A stretch of DNA of 64,000 bases, taken from assembly GCF_032854445.1 (NCBI RefSeq), contig NC_088302.1, forward strand, positions 13,015,338-13,079,337. Reading direction: 5' to 3'. Under the pieces are notes generated by a model that saw nothing but the letters and a program-made list of their open reading frames with translations, was not told where the DNA came from and did not search any database. Shown here piece by piece: positions 20,580 through 30,063 of the stretch. The DNA is from Liolophura sinensis. Lineage: Eukaryota > Mollusca > Polyplacophora > Chitonida > Chitonidae. The position numbers and the translations under genes are program-made. The first letter of the stretch is position 1. Each line of letters starts with the position of its first letter.

Positions 20580-21152
20580 AAATGGATTAACGCTATAGAT
20601 AGGTCGTAGGTTCTTGACCCAATTAAAGATATCTTTCGGTTTTTTTAAGAGGGTAGTTATATCCGTATGTTCATTCCCATCTCCGTTTTTACTGTATATA
20701 TGGCATAGTTGACTATAGATTATGGGCATTTTTTCCATTATACATATACACATACAAAAGAGAATTTAACCGAGATGTGTAAGTTTTCCCATTTCACCGA
20801 CTGAATGTTTAATGGAGGTAATCCCATTTCATTAAACACATGTTTTGGATTCACCATTTACAGTAACTACGCCAATCCTTTCGCTATTACTTGTCAAGTT
20901 TTAAAAAAAGAAATGTGATTTTCATTTAAAACTATTCCACACGTCTCATTCCCTGTTTCCCATTAATACTTTCAACTCATTTTTTTGTCCAGAAAATATT
21001 CCATGATGGGCCATATCAAAGTCTTACTATATACCGCATTACATATCCATTTTTCAAAACAGTAGCATTTACACAGCGTTATACATGTTACAGATTAATG
21101 TCAAAAAAGTTTTTGTGATGCATATTATCAACTGTGTATCTTTCTATTCACA
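20580..21152. other. Polinton non-coding stretch
   Basis: AT-rich, no ORF of interest on either strand and no repeat recognised. It ends in a polypyrimidine-CACAG acceptor at 21148-21152, before the coiled-coil ORF. Confidence 0.5.
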
Positions 21153-21388
21153 GTTCCGACGAGTCTAGGGGTGAGGAGGAGACCGTTGACAAACGATTGC
21201 AAGCCAAAGACGCTAGAATTGAAGAGCTGGAGCGGGAGTGTGGTAGACTGCGACACAGCATGGCCGGTTACCAGGACCTCTACAGGAAATTTTACGGTGA
21301 AAATCAAAAACTGAAAGAGGCCCTGGTAACACTCAGGAAATACCACAACAAAATTGATCGGGTCCTGCGGCATGCTGACTCTACATGA
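21153..21388 (+). CDS. Coiled-coil protein fragment, possibly a terminal exon
   Basis: After a 'tttctattcacag' acceptor-like sequence the frame reads SDESRGEEETVDKRLQAKDA, then heptad-rich 'RIEELERECGRLRHSM' and 'NQKLKEALVTLRKYHNKIDR' to TGA at 21386-21388. The Leu/Ile heptads predict a coiled coil of about 60 residues. The open frame has an ATG at 21134 inside the putative intron, so the true start may lie in an upstream exon. No family can be named. It is the rightmost ORF of the Polinton. Confidence 0.4.
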
Positions 21389-22077
21389 GTCTCTACACAC
21401 TATCGTCCCATCTCTTTATTTTAACGTCTTTGGCTGTTTTTTTTTTTTTTTGCTCTTATACTTTTTTATAATATACTGTTTTACATGGTCTCACGTTGTT
21501 TGTTTGTTTTTCTGTCTATGTTTGCACCTTAGCTAAAAAGATACTGAAGACGTCGTACAAAACACTAATACATGTCGTTAACTGAAACATTGTTAACGAG
21601 CAACGTATGTCCATCGCAGAGAAGTAGTCAGTCTCAAAGGTGGCTATGTATTAACTGAAATAGAGCTATATCACCTATAACCAACAACAAAAATGGTCTA
21701 AACCGTCTAATAAAAGGAATAAAGTTAACGGTCTAGTCACCAGTTTAAAGGAGTCCTCACTTCCACGAAGATTAACACGAATGGAGATATGTTGAGTGTC
21801 CGGATCGGTGAAATGCCGCATACAATTTAAAGAACACTATCGTTCTAGGAAATAGTACGCAAGGTCGTCCTAGGTAGAAAAATACCTCGAGCAACCGCCG
21901 AACTTCCGAATCACGTGACCCAAACTTTTCGCCCCCGTTCAAAATCACGTGACCCAAACTTTTTTGGCCCGCTCTACGGTAGTAGTTATCTCCCCTTGTA
22001 GTATGCTATTGGAACTTATTACGCGATCATAACATTCATATATATACATATCGCGATAATGACGTTCTAATATGTTG
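21389..22077. other. Polinton right sub-terminal non-coding region
   Basis: No convincing ORF. It holds a T-rich run at 21440-21452 and the two TCACGTGA boxes near 21911 and 21944, the latter pair within near-identical 'tcacgtgacccaaactttt' units (a 30-bp direct repeat). Confidence 0.6.
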
Positions 22078-22176
22078 AGTCATGCCTTGCTTCATCTTCC
22101 TATGTAATAAATTATGTCATATATTGCGTTATACGTTGCATAATCATAAGAGTTCTACAGTACCCCTATTACTACT
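22078..22176 (-). repeat. Right terminal inverted repeat of the Polinton
   Basis: Reverse complement of the left end, ending ...TTACTACT at 22176 and followed by the GGCAGA duplication. Two TCACGTGA boxes at about 21911-21919 and 21944-21952 lie inside this end, mirroring those at the left end. Confidence 0.9.
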
Positions 22177-22182
22177 GGCAGA

Positions 22183-23181
22183 CAGCAGAGACATACTGGG
22201 GATTCATGTCTGATTACGTGATTACTGGTAATGGCGTTACCTCACTTGTTGCTATACTTAAGGATAATAGGGCAAGTCAGTTGCAGATATGATTTCTGCC
22301 AAGTGTTTGCAGATATGATTCCTGTATGTTTTGATAAGGCGAAAAGTCATGTTTTGATCCGGCGTATTAATAGAAATTTTATGTCCGTTCCATTACTGGA
22401 GGTTACCCTTACTTTGGAATTGGTTAGTGGTTTAGTAACTGTAGGGGCTGTTAATACTTTGCCCTGTGGAAGGTATTTCCTTTTTGCTGGGTAATGACTT
22501 ATCAGAAGATAAAGTTAAGGTGTGTCCTCATGTCTGTGTTGTTCCGGATTTGGACGGAGATACAGAAGACTACAGGAGGAGTTTCCCGGTATATTTCCCT
22601 CTTTTGTGGTGATCAGATCACAGAAAAGAGCTAGGGAGAAGGAAGACAATTTTTCTATTACCACTGGGGATTCAACGGGTAATATTAATTTGGCTGAAAC
22701 CGTCTTCCATGATATTGATGGTGTAGAGGATGGTCAGGAGATAGACAGACCTGCGTTCTCTCGATCTGATGTGGTTAAACAACAACAGTTAGATACCGAA
22801 TTAAGGGAATTAAGTAAGCCTATTTTATCTGTGATTCCAATAGGTGGACATTTAGGCATAAGAAAGACAGAAAGTAAAATCACTTGCCATTTTTACTGGC
22901 CTAAGATTCGCAATGATGTGGTCAATTTCTGTAAGGCACGTCCCACCTGTCAGCTGGTAGGAAAACCAAAACGTATCGTAACATCTGCACCATTAACTCC
23001 CATTCATGCTTTTGGTGAACCCTTTAGCAAGGTACTTATTGATTGCGTTGGCCCATTACCTAGAACTAAGTCAGGATACAAGTATATTTTGACTATTATG
23101 GATACAGGTACTAGATTTCCGGGAGCTATCCCACTGAAACAGATAACTACTCCTCAGATATTTAATAGTCTGTTACCATAA
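22183..23181 (+). pseudogene. Gypsy protease remnant and integrase N-terminal half
   Basis: At 22248-22280 the text 'LVAILKDNRASQ' corresponds to the aspartic-protease active site; the expected D-T/S-G is D-N-R, so the site is destroyed. 'GNDLSEDKV' near 22488 marks the protease C terminus. The integrase starts with 'GGHLGIRKTESKITCHFYWP', then 'VVNFCKARPTCQLVGKPKR'; one zinc Cys is replaced by Arg. The first catalytic Asp is in 'KVLIDCVGPLPRTKSGYKYI'. The frame closes at 23179-23181. Reverse transcriptase is missing between protease and integrase. Confidence 0.8.
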
Positions 23182-24150
23182 TTTTTACCAGGTATGGTTT
23201 ACCTAAGGAAATACAATCTGACCAGGTGTCAAATTTTATGTCAGGCTTATTTCAGGAAGTTATCTATCAGTTAGGGATTAAGCAGCTTAAATCCACAGCT
23301 TATCATCCTCAATCCCAAGGGGCTTTGGAAATATATATACGAAGAGTGCTCTACGAGCATATCGTATGCAACATCCCAAAGATTGGGACAAATGATTTCA
23401 TTCATATGGCTTGCCACTAGGGATACTCCTGAAGAGTCCTCTGGATTTAGTCCATTTGAATTTTTGTATTGTCATAATGTTAGAAATCCTTTAGCTTCGG
23501 TGAAGGAGCGTATCTTGGCCCAGGAAACAGAAGGGAACTTATTAGAATATGTTAAATATGTAGTCCCTCGTTCAACTAAAGCCCAAGACATAATGAAAAT
23601 TCACCAGTACCTACTTGTAGGAAAGACATTCTTAGAGTACTGGGAGTGTGTGATTTTTACCGCAAGTTTGTACCAATTTCAGCGATGTTACTGCTCCATT
23701 AACTCATTAACTTAAAAAGAATTTCAAATTTGTGTGGACGGATTGGTGTCAGTCAGCCTGTGACAGGTTAAAGGCCATTCCATCTAACCCTCCTATTTTG
23801 AAAGTTCCAGTTTTAGCCGTCCTTTTAAGATGGCAGTAGACGCCAGTGACATCGGAGTAGGGGCTGGAGGATGGGATAGAACAGCCTCTGAATTACTTCT
23901 CTGGGAAGTGATTTCTAGAGACAACATTTCGAAGTATATTTGACCAGTTTTTCTGGTAATGTCACTGTGTATACTGATCACAACCCTTTGGTGTTCTTAG
24001 AGAAGTTTAAGAACAAAATTCAGAGACTATTACGACGGTGTTTGGTCTTACAGCCTTATGCTCTGGAAATTTACATAATTTCCACAAAACATCATTTTGT
24101 CATTAGTGCATATATGTGTTATATTCAATGATTATAAAGATCACCGTACT
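23182..24150 (+). pseudogene. Gypsy integrase C-terminal half, RT tail and RNase H
   Basis: Scattered frames contain the second integrase Asp (SDQVSNFMSGLF), the Glu block (AYHPQSQGALEIY), and 'TPEESSGFSPFEFLYCHNVR'. Directly after 'EYVKYVV' comes 'PRSTKAQDIMK', the connection segment of RT, then 'FYRKFVP'-type text. RNase H follows ('AVDASDIGVGAGG', 'VYTDHNPLVFLEKFKN'). The order integrase then RT-RNase H fits the Gmr1-like arrangement, with a deletion taking most of RT. Stops and shifts are frequent. Confidence 0.75.
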
Positions 24151-24180
24151 TATGTACAGTTAGCTTTCCTTTGAGGGGAG

Positions 24181-24545
24181 TGTTACGAACTGTGTGTGTA
24201 AACATTGAATTATATATATTTTTTTATTTGTGAGTGTCTGACCTACAATTTCTCTGTGTGTATGTTATAGCCGACACTGTAATTCAGTCGAGCCTTCTAC
24301 AGGCGTCGGCGTTTATGAGTTTAGTGTTATTATACATAGGGTATACATTCTGTAAATATTTGTTGGTGTTGTAAACATGTTTACTATCAAACCATGTAGA
24401 ATTTTCTTTTACGTTAATTAATAATGTAACTATTTGTATTGTTTTGTATATTATTGTTAGTTGTATTATTTGTCTATTTTGTTACAATATGTGTATTGAA
24501 CTTACTCAAGCGTCTTCGTGTTTCTTTGTTTGATCTTGTTTAAGG
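24181..24545 (+). repeat. 3' LTR of the gypsy element
   Basis: Starts TGTTACGAACTGTG right after the end of the RNase H frame. Its last about 110 bases ('attattgttag', 'attcaagcgtcttcgtgttt' type) match 6760-6850 of the 5' LTR. The upstream two thirds do not align with the 5' LTR, so the pair is mosaic or strongly rearranged. Confidence 0.65.
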
Positions 24546-24635
24546 CCTACTGTGCTACTCTTGAACTATGTATGAATATGCATCCTACTTAGCTTAGACA
24601 TTACTTTTTATTAACCTGTTGTGTGTCTTGTACAG

Positions 24636-24753
24636 ATCACTGCTGGACAAATGGCACCCACTATCAACTCGGGAACGCCTCCGTCGTGTCTATGTATCCC
24701 TGCTGGGTGGCTTTTTGTAACAACGAACAAAAACTACTTGTCCATGGAAATCG
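24636..24753 (+). CDS. SVC-like secreted protein, copy B, exon 2
   Basis: Bounded by a TACAG acceptor and a GTAAGT donor, 118 nt, entering in phase 1 and leaving in phase 2, the same length as copy C exon 2. It encodes HCWTNGTHY, a variable loop with sequon NAS, and PCWVAFCNN. It supplies Cys 1-3 of the mature domain; C-x4-C in CWVAFC matches the C-x-x-aromatic-x-C pair of SVC domains. Sequon NGT follows the first Cys. It lies only 90 bases after the gypsy 3' LTR. Confidence 0.8.
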
Positions 24754-25686
24754 GTAAGTATAGATGTGCCCATCCACCATGCTTCACCCCCATCCTTCCA
24801 ACTCCATCCAATGTCAGTTGACATCATTTTAGTGACCGTATATAATTAGAGCAGCTAATTAGAGAACTGACTATTTTAGCTAATAGTACAGAAATGACTT
24901 AAAAAATGAAAATTGATTTTTCACTTGTAGTGAAAAAACATTTTTGGTACCTGCTCACACATTTTTTTCTATTAGCGATTGCGACTTTCTGAAGTCAGTT
25001 GAGAACTTTGGATAGTTGGATCCTCTTCTGTCTTCATTGACAGCGCTTGTTCCTAAAAAACGTCACTGGCACTGTGATTAACTGTCGTGGTGGCTTTAAT
25101 AATGTCCTTTAAAGCCATACTTCCACAAAAAGGCTGAAAAATTTACTTGTACTCAAATGTGTTAAAACACAGTATAGGCTAAATAGAGAGTACGATAAAC
25201 ATCGAGTTTCAAAAATCCATTAATGTCGAACTGGTGCATCCTTGTACTATAAGACAAATGGACTGGAATATAAGGACTAACTTTCTATACCGTATACTTA
25301 CCAGACAGGAAAGAGATACATTCAGAGGAGTAAGACATAGTGTTGAGGAGTAAGATTGTCAATTGTTAAATGACAACACCAGAATTAAAATCAGACTGAC
25401 TGTGAAACGACTATGTTAAAATGACGTGGTACAGTTTCTGGGTGATGACAGAACAGATTATACCGTTGCTACAATATTTCGTGACGTAAGGGGATTGTCT
25501 AACATAATATATATATTTTAGAACCATGCACTCAAAACTCACAAAATTGTGTTACACTTACCAGGTTAGCTTTTACCGTATATTTTTACATAATGTTATG
25601 TTTAATTTAACAGATTAGATGTTACGCTATATTTTGTTAAATTTAACACGTAAGCTTTACAGTGCAGTTATTTTACTTTTAATCAG
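24754..25686. other. Copy B intron 2
   Basis: Intron of 933 bases. Its last about 180 bases carry AT-rich units of the type 'TTTAATTTAACA.ATTAG..TTAC' that are also abundant at the end of copy C intron 2 (48130-48590). No ORF or other element was recognised. Confidence 0.6.
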
Positions 25687-25930
25687 GTGCGGAGCGGGAC
25701 CAGACATAATGTACGGGAAAGAGGAGCTGAAAAGTTTGCTCTCGCGCTACTGCTATCCCTCTGCTAAATCGGAGCTCCCCGGGGATCAGTGCTGCGGGGG
25801 TTACCCGATCTGTTTTCACAAGGGGGTCAACAGAAAATATTTTAACATCGTTTATTACCTGAAAATCCTGATTGACTGGCAAAACGGTGTGTACATTCCG
25901 AATTTGTATAGACATATCTTGGGTAAATAA
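25687..25930 (+). CDS. SVC-like secreted protein, copy B, exon 3
   Basis: Starts after AATCAG in phase 2 and ends with TAA at 25928-25930. It supplies Cys 4-8: RCGAGPDIMYGKEEL, SRYCYPSAKSELPGDQCC, then GGYPIC. The C-terminal tail (FNIVYYLKILIDWQNG, then NLYRHILGK) is unique in its last residues. The poly-A signal AATAAA (25926-25931) overlaps the stop codon. The closest relatives in the window are 454-676, 48607-48820 and the relic 2823-2900. Confidence 0.85.
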
Positions 25931-26570
25931 AAGACATGTATTGGCGGCAAAGCTTTATTATGTATTTATTGATTGATTTGCATTGATGGTCAACGTTTTG
26001 CACTCAAGAATGTTTTACTTCTACGATGGTTGTCTTTTTTATGGGCAGAGAACATCGGAGCACTCGGGATAAAGAGCCGAATTTTTCAAAACATTTGAAA
26101 GAAAACACTGATGTACTTCCAAAACCGTCTGAAGACTGACGTCTGTCGCGTATGAGTTAAAGCAAGATCTACCGCTCATCAAGGCCCATTGGACAATCAG
26201 AACGGAACAAGCTAGAAATTGCTTGTCAGCGGATCATTGCTTATTGTTATACCCAGTCAGAGCTGAGTTCTAACTACGTCATCCGAAGAAATATCGAAAA
26301 TTTGGACAAGGTCCTTAACGACCTTAACACTAGTCCGATGCATTGCCGACGACATACCGGTCTATGGCACTGACGATACGATAGCTGAAACAACGTTGAG
26401 TGCAACAGTTTAATCCTAGTTCCAGACTAGGACACTAAGCTTACCGAGGATCATGTTGGGCTGCATCCATTGAGGTTCCATTCATTGGTCATCTGATTAC
26501 AGCAGATGAGATACAGCAAGATCTAGAGAAATTTTGGACGGTGACCAAAATACTTAAACTAGATGATCTA
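25931..26570. other. Region without recognisable gene
   Basis: Downstream flank of copy B. Only short interrupted frames; weak gypsy-like codon patterns increase toward 26570, but I cannot support a named domain. Confidence 0.5.
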
Positions 26571-26575
26571 TCATG

Positions 26576-26720
26576 AGTTTTATTTATTTGTGAACTACAT
26601 CCACAAGTTCTGGCCGAAATTGTCTGAAGTATGTTAGCCATGGCGAAGACTCACCGTTCAGGACACAGCTGAGTGGCACGTAAGAGAACAGCATGATGCA
26701 TCAATACATGCATTCCAGCT
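26576..26720 (+). pseudogene. Ty3/gypsy RT connection fragment
   Basis: Translated text includes 'FVNYIHKFWPKLSEVC' and 'EWHVREQHDASIHAF', degenerate forms of the RT/RNase H connection of Ty3/gypsy (GFVNYL.KF.P.LS, then W...C..AF). Stops interrupt it. A matching RNase H piece lies beyond the satellite at 27500. Confidence 0.5.
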
Positions 26721-26844
26721 CTAAGGTTTTACGGCTTGCTTGCAATGTGAGGATGAACGAGGAGCAGCTTTAATGTAGAATGCACAGCCAGATGCATTCG
26801 CCAGCTGTGCGCAAACCGATCCAGAGACAGCATACTGAACTTAG

Positions 26845-27475
26845 CAGAGGGTTAGTTAATAGTTATTCGAATAAGTAATGACTAACTTAGCAGCGGGTTA
26901 GTTATTTGAATTAATAGTAACTAGCCAGCAGCAGGTCAGTCATTTCAATAACAATTAAGCAACCCAGCTGTCGATTAGTTAAAATCAGTTATTCAGATTG
27001 TTATTCGAACTAGAAGTGGTTAGTTATTTCAATAACCTAGCAATGGGTTAGTAATTCGAAATCAGTTATTTGAATAACTAATAGCAAACACAACAACAGG
27101 TTAGTTATTCGAAATCAGTTATTAAATCGAATAACCAATAACTTGGTTATTTGAATAACTAATAGCAAACACAGCAGCAGGTTAGTTATTCCAATAACCA
27201 ATAACTAACTAGCAGCGAGTTAGTTATTAGTTGTTCAAATAACTGATTTGGAATAACTAAAGAGCAGCTAGTTTGTTATTAGTTATTCGATTACCTATCT
27301 CACTGCTAGTTAGTTATTAGCTAATCGAATAACTAACCCGCTGTTGGTTAGTTATTAGTTATTCAAATAACTAACCCCCTCCTGGTTAGTTATTAGTCAC
27401 TGTCTCAAATAACTAACCCGCTGCTGAGTTAGTTATTAGTTATTCCAATAACTAATAACTAATAGCTAACCTTCA
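26845..27475. repeat. Palindrome-rich satellite (gttagttattcgaataactaac type)
   Basis: About 630 bases built from GTTAGTTATT and its complement AATAACTAAC, with TTCGAA-type centres and GCAGCAGG or CCCGCTG spacers. Orientation flips around the middle, so the block can form many nested hairpins. It sits between two pieces of one decayed gypsy element. Confidence 0.9.
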
Positions 27476-27494
27476 GTCTCCAGGGGACAATGTG

Positions 27495-27640
27495 CGCCCA
27501 AACTGAAAAAAGAGCTCCTTGTCTCTGCTTTGGAAAACATCCATCAATACACGCATGGACGACCAGTGACCTTGCAGTCTGATCATAAGCCAACGAAAAT
27601 GGCGATGAAAGAAAAAACTGTATCTACCAGCTCTGCCTCA
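27495..27640 (+). pseudogene. Ty3/gypsy RNase H fragment
   Basis: Reads 'KKELLVSALENIHQYTHGRP', 'VTLQSDHKPTKMAMKEKT', the RNase H block E-K-E...F..Y..GR.....SDHKPL. The frame then degrades. With 26576-26720 it forms one gypsy relic separated by the satellite. Confidence 0.65.
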
Positions 27641-27939
27641 CGATACACTGCAACGCGTACACTGTTTTCACATATATGTGGAAGGACGTGATTCAGAAGT
27701 GTGATAGCCTGTAACAGTAGCAGCAATAGAAAGACATTTCACATTCACACAAGGTTCTAAATTGCACATAGGCTAAGATTGCAATTGATCTATTGTCCTT
27801 CCACGAAAAGGACAATGGGCCGTCGGTACTGTGTTATAGATTATTCTTTCAGCCTGTCGCCGATACTCGGCTATTACATGGACAAATCAGTCATACACTC
27901 CATACTATATCAAACATGCCACTGTTTTGAAGTGGCCAC

Positions 27940-28045
27940 TGGATTGAAGAATATTTCACTTATACGGCGGTGGCCAGAATTGTATGACGGGAAGAAACCC
28001 ACGACATTCCGCAAATTGCTGGAAGACCTTCACACGAGAGAGGAC
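27940..28045 (-). repeat. SINE fragment
   Basis: Reverse-oriented SINE middle: 'gaatatttcacttatacggc', 'ggccag', 'gaaacccacgac-ttccgca' and 'tgctggaagaccttcacacg'. Tail and head are missing. It accounts for part of the open frame 27779-28072. Confidence 0.7.
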
Positions 28046-29420
28046 AGAATGTCAACGGACTACAATACATGATCACAATTGTGCGTTCATATTTATTTAC
28101 TTACTTATATGCTTTGTGTTTGACACTGTATGCGCCACACCGGAGACATCAGACATTATACTTATATTCATGTAGTCTATAGTATATTTTCTGTTTGTGA
28201 GAGGGTAATCTCCACGTCTACCTATATCAATTGCTTTATTTTGGTATCTATCTCATTAGAGTTGCTTGAACAGGTTCGTGAGGGAATCAGAGTGTCTGTG
28301 GATAAACCACCAACTTCTGGCAAGTTACGCCTCGATACAGAGAGCTACATTCCGCAACAACTTCGTGGAGTGAATGAGTAAAGACACGTCACAGCTTAGG
28401 GCGCGCAATCTGATAGTAACGTGTTTGATTGGATAAAATTCTCAAGATGGCTACCTCGATTCACATCATCCGTTTGGGAGGTATGGTATTCGGTGAAATC
28501 TCATTAAAATAATAAAGTATGGTGTTTTTCAGAAAGCTTGAGTTTCCTGCTTTCGATTGAAATATGTTTTAGCCAGGCGCTGTCTTGGCTTTTAAACATG
28601 CTAAATTCTAATGTCGGTAACCGCTTTAGTATATGTATATAGCATAATTTATAATAGTATAATAATTAAAATTCATTAATAACATCTTATTTTTTATTGA
28701 CTGTTCCTTAGTACATACAGTGTATTGCAAGTTTAAAGTCATATTCATCTTCCATCTCTTCAGGGTTAATTCTGGCAATATTCATGGGTTATTAGCATTC
28801 GAGATGAGTTCATGCAATACAAATACTACATTTCAACCAATGAGTGCTACAGCAAAGAAGTTGGTGTAGTCAATGGGATTATCCATCTTAAGTGTGCACC
28901 GCAGACGACAGTCACACTTGGAATTCTGTATGTGACTGAAGCGAATTGACGTTAGATTTGTGAAGGTGGTAAATTGTGACAGACAGAAAGTCAGTTCATT
29001 ATCATAATACCAGAGCAAGACCTACAGCTAATCACTTGCAAATAATGTTTTCCTAGACAATGTCTGTTGTCTGTTTCTCAAATTCTTTGGAACCATTATA
29101 ATTTCACATTAGATTATTATGTTTACGATATGTTGTTGTATTAAATCAAGCTGTCAGGTGCACAAAGTAGACCTGTATCCTTCGTTATTATCGTTGTTTC
29201 CATGGTAACATGGTTCCACAGAATTGTTTTATTTAGATTTATTACTATCGCATTATTAAAAATTCATTTTACCACATTTTTTGATCAGTTTTATTTTTTC
29301 ATAACATTAATTATTTTGTTATTATATGAAAATAGTAACCCACAACAAAGAAACCTCAATGTAGTTGCACACTGACCGGAGTACAATAATGGCTCTAGGT
29401 TTTGTAAGGTCCTGTAGAGA
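28046..29420. other. Region without recognisable gene
   Basis: AT-rich, short frames only. At 28447-28482 a well-placed ATG (aagATGGCT) opens twelve codons into a GTATGG donor-like site. This could be an isolated first exon, but nothing downstream supports it. Confidence 0.4.
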
Positions 29421-29495
29421 ATGGGATGCCACAGGGGATTGTTTTGTCACCCATTCTGTTTAATATAGATATTAATGATCTCCCAGAAGGGTGAC
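29420..29495 (+). pseudogene. LINE reverse-transcriptase fragment
   Basis: Reads 'GMPQGIVLSPILFNIDINDL', the RT palm block (G-x-P-Q-G-S-x-L-S-P-x-L-F). No other RT motif is next to it. It is of a different lineage from the two long LINEs, which have VPQGSILPVTLFSIKI. Confidence 0.65.
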
Positions 29496-29628
29496 GTAAA
29501 CATAGCTATTTGACATCATCCTAGCCGACCAATGGAAACAACTATACTATCTCCTGGCGGGAAGTCATAAACGGTAAATCATAATTGACATGTGCACCTA
29601 CACACCTATAGCTCTATATACAACAATC

Positions 29629-30060
29629 ATGCGATTCGATGGCCACGCCAAAAAATGCAAAGATTATGTGGATTTCAAGTTTTACTGTAGAATTTGTCTA
29701 GCACAGTTAGTATCCAAAGTGATTAATCGTGATGTGACAGCCCAAACGCGTGATTTGAAGACGGAAATCAAGACTTCTAAGGAGCTCAAGGGCGCTTTCA
29801 ACTTCTCCTTCCCTGACGTTGTTGTGGTAAAAGGAGAGGGATATGTCTGCAAACTATGTTCCGTGAGATTAAATAAATTAGAAAAGGCTATACCGACCGG
29901 TATGTTAGGACGGTCTGGTGTAGAGAGACTACAGGTGATGGAAAAAAAAAACACCCTTGTGAAATTGTGTCGACGTCAACCCCTGAACAGAAAGAGTTTT
30001 TTAGACTACAAAGAAAAATATTTTCGCAATGCTTAATAATTTGGCGAGACAATGAACAGA
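29629..30060 (+). CDS. Zinc-finger ORF, weakly ZAD-like, truncated at a Tc1 insertion
   Basis: An open frame to TAA 30034-30036 contains 'FYCRICLAQLVSK', a Lys/Thr-rich centre, then 'GYVCKLCSVRLNKLEKA'. Two C-x2-C pairs about 60 residues apart followed by an L..F/L-type helix resemble the ZAD-type zinc finger, but the match is weak. An overlapping frame (29967-30060) reads 'STPEQKEFFRLQRK' and 'CLIIWRDNEQ', which looks more protein-like than the end of the first frame, so a frameshift is possible. The Tc1-like element begins right after, at 30064. Confidence 0.35.
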
Positions 30061-30063
30061 TTA

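Larger units (their letters stand above)
7844..22176 (+). mobile_element. Polinton/Maverick (adintovirus-like) DNA transposon, decayed, with a nested LINE
   Basis: The ends are defined by terminal inverted repeats starting 5'-AGTAGTAA, which match over about 100 bp (7844-7945 against 22176-22078 reversed). They are flanked by a perfect 6-bp duplication GGCAGA. Both the AG terminus and 6-bp duplication are Polinton hallmarks. Without the inserted LINE the element is about 8.8 kb. The gene order is PC4-like, chromodomain stub, membrane PC4-like, small ORF, packaging ATPase, basic small protein, unnamed helical protein, penton, pVI-like and major capsid protein. A minus-strand exon cluster and a coiled-coil ORF follow. 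No DNA polymerase B or integrase core is visible, so this copy looks non-autonomous. Several genes carry frame breaks. Confidence 0.9.
5970..24545 (+). mobile_element. Ty3/gypsy retrotransposon split by a Polinton
   Basis: The left half (5970-7843) has LTR, leader and gag. The right half (22177-24545) has protease, integrase, C-terminal reverse transcriptase/RNase H pieces and the 3' LTR. The two halves meet precisely at the Polinton target duplication (GGCAGA at 7838-7843 and 22177-22182), so they were one element before the Polinton arrived. In the right half integrase precedes RT-RNase H. This is the pol order known from Gmr1-like Ty3/gypsy elements rather than the usual PR-RT-RH-IN. Much of RT is deleted. 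All frames are broken. The whole lies inside intron 1 of SVC-like copy B. Confidence 0.75.

Noticed and set aside
27779..28072. 97-aa open frame
   Set aside because: Its second half is a reverse-oriented SINE fragment and the first half has no recognisable domain.
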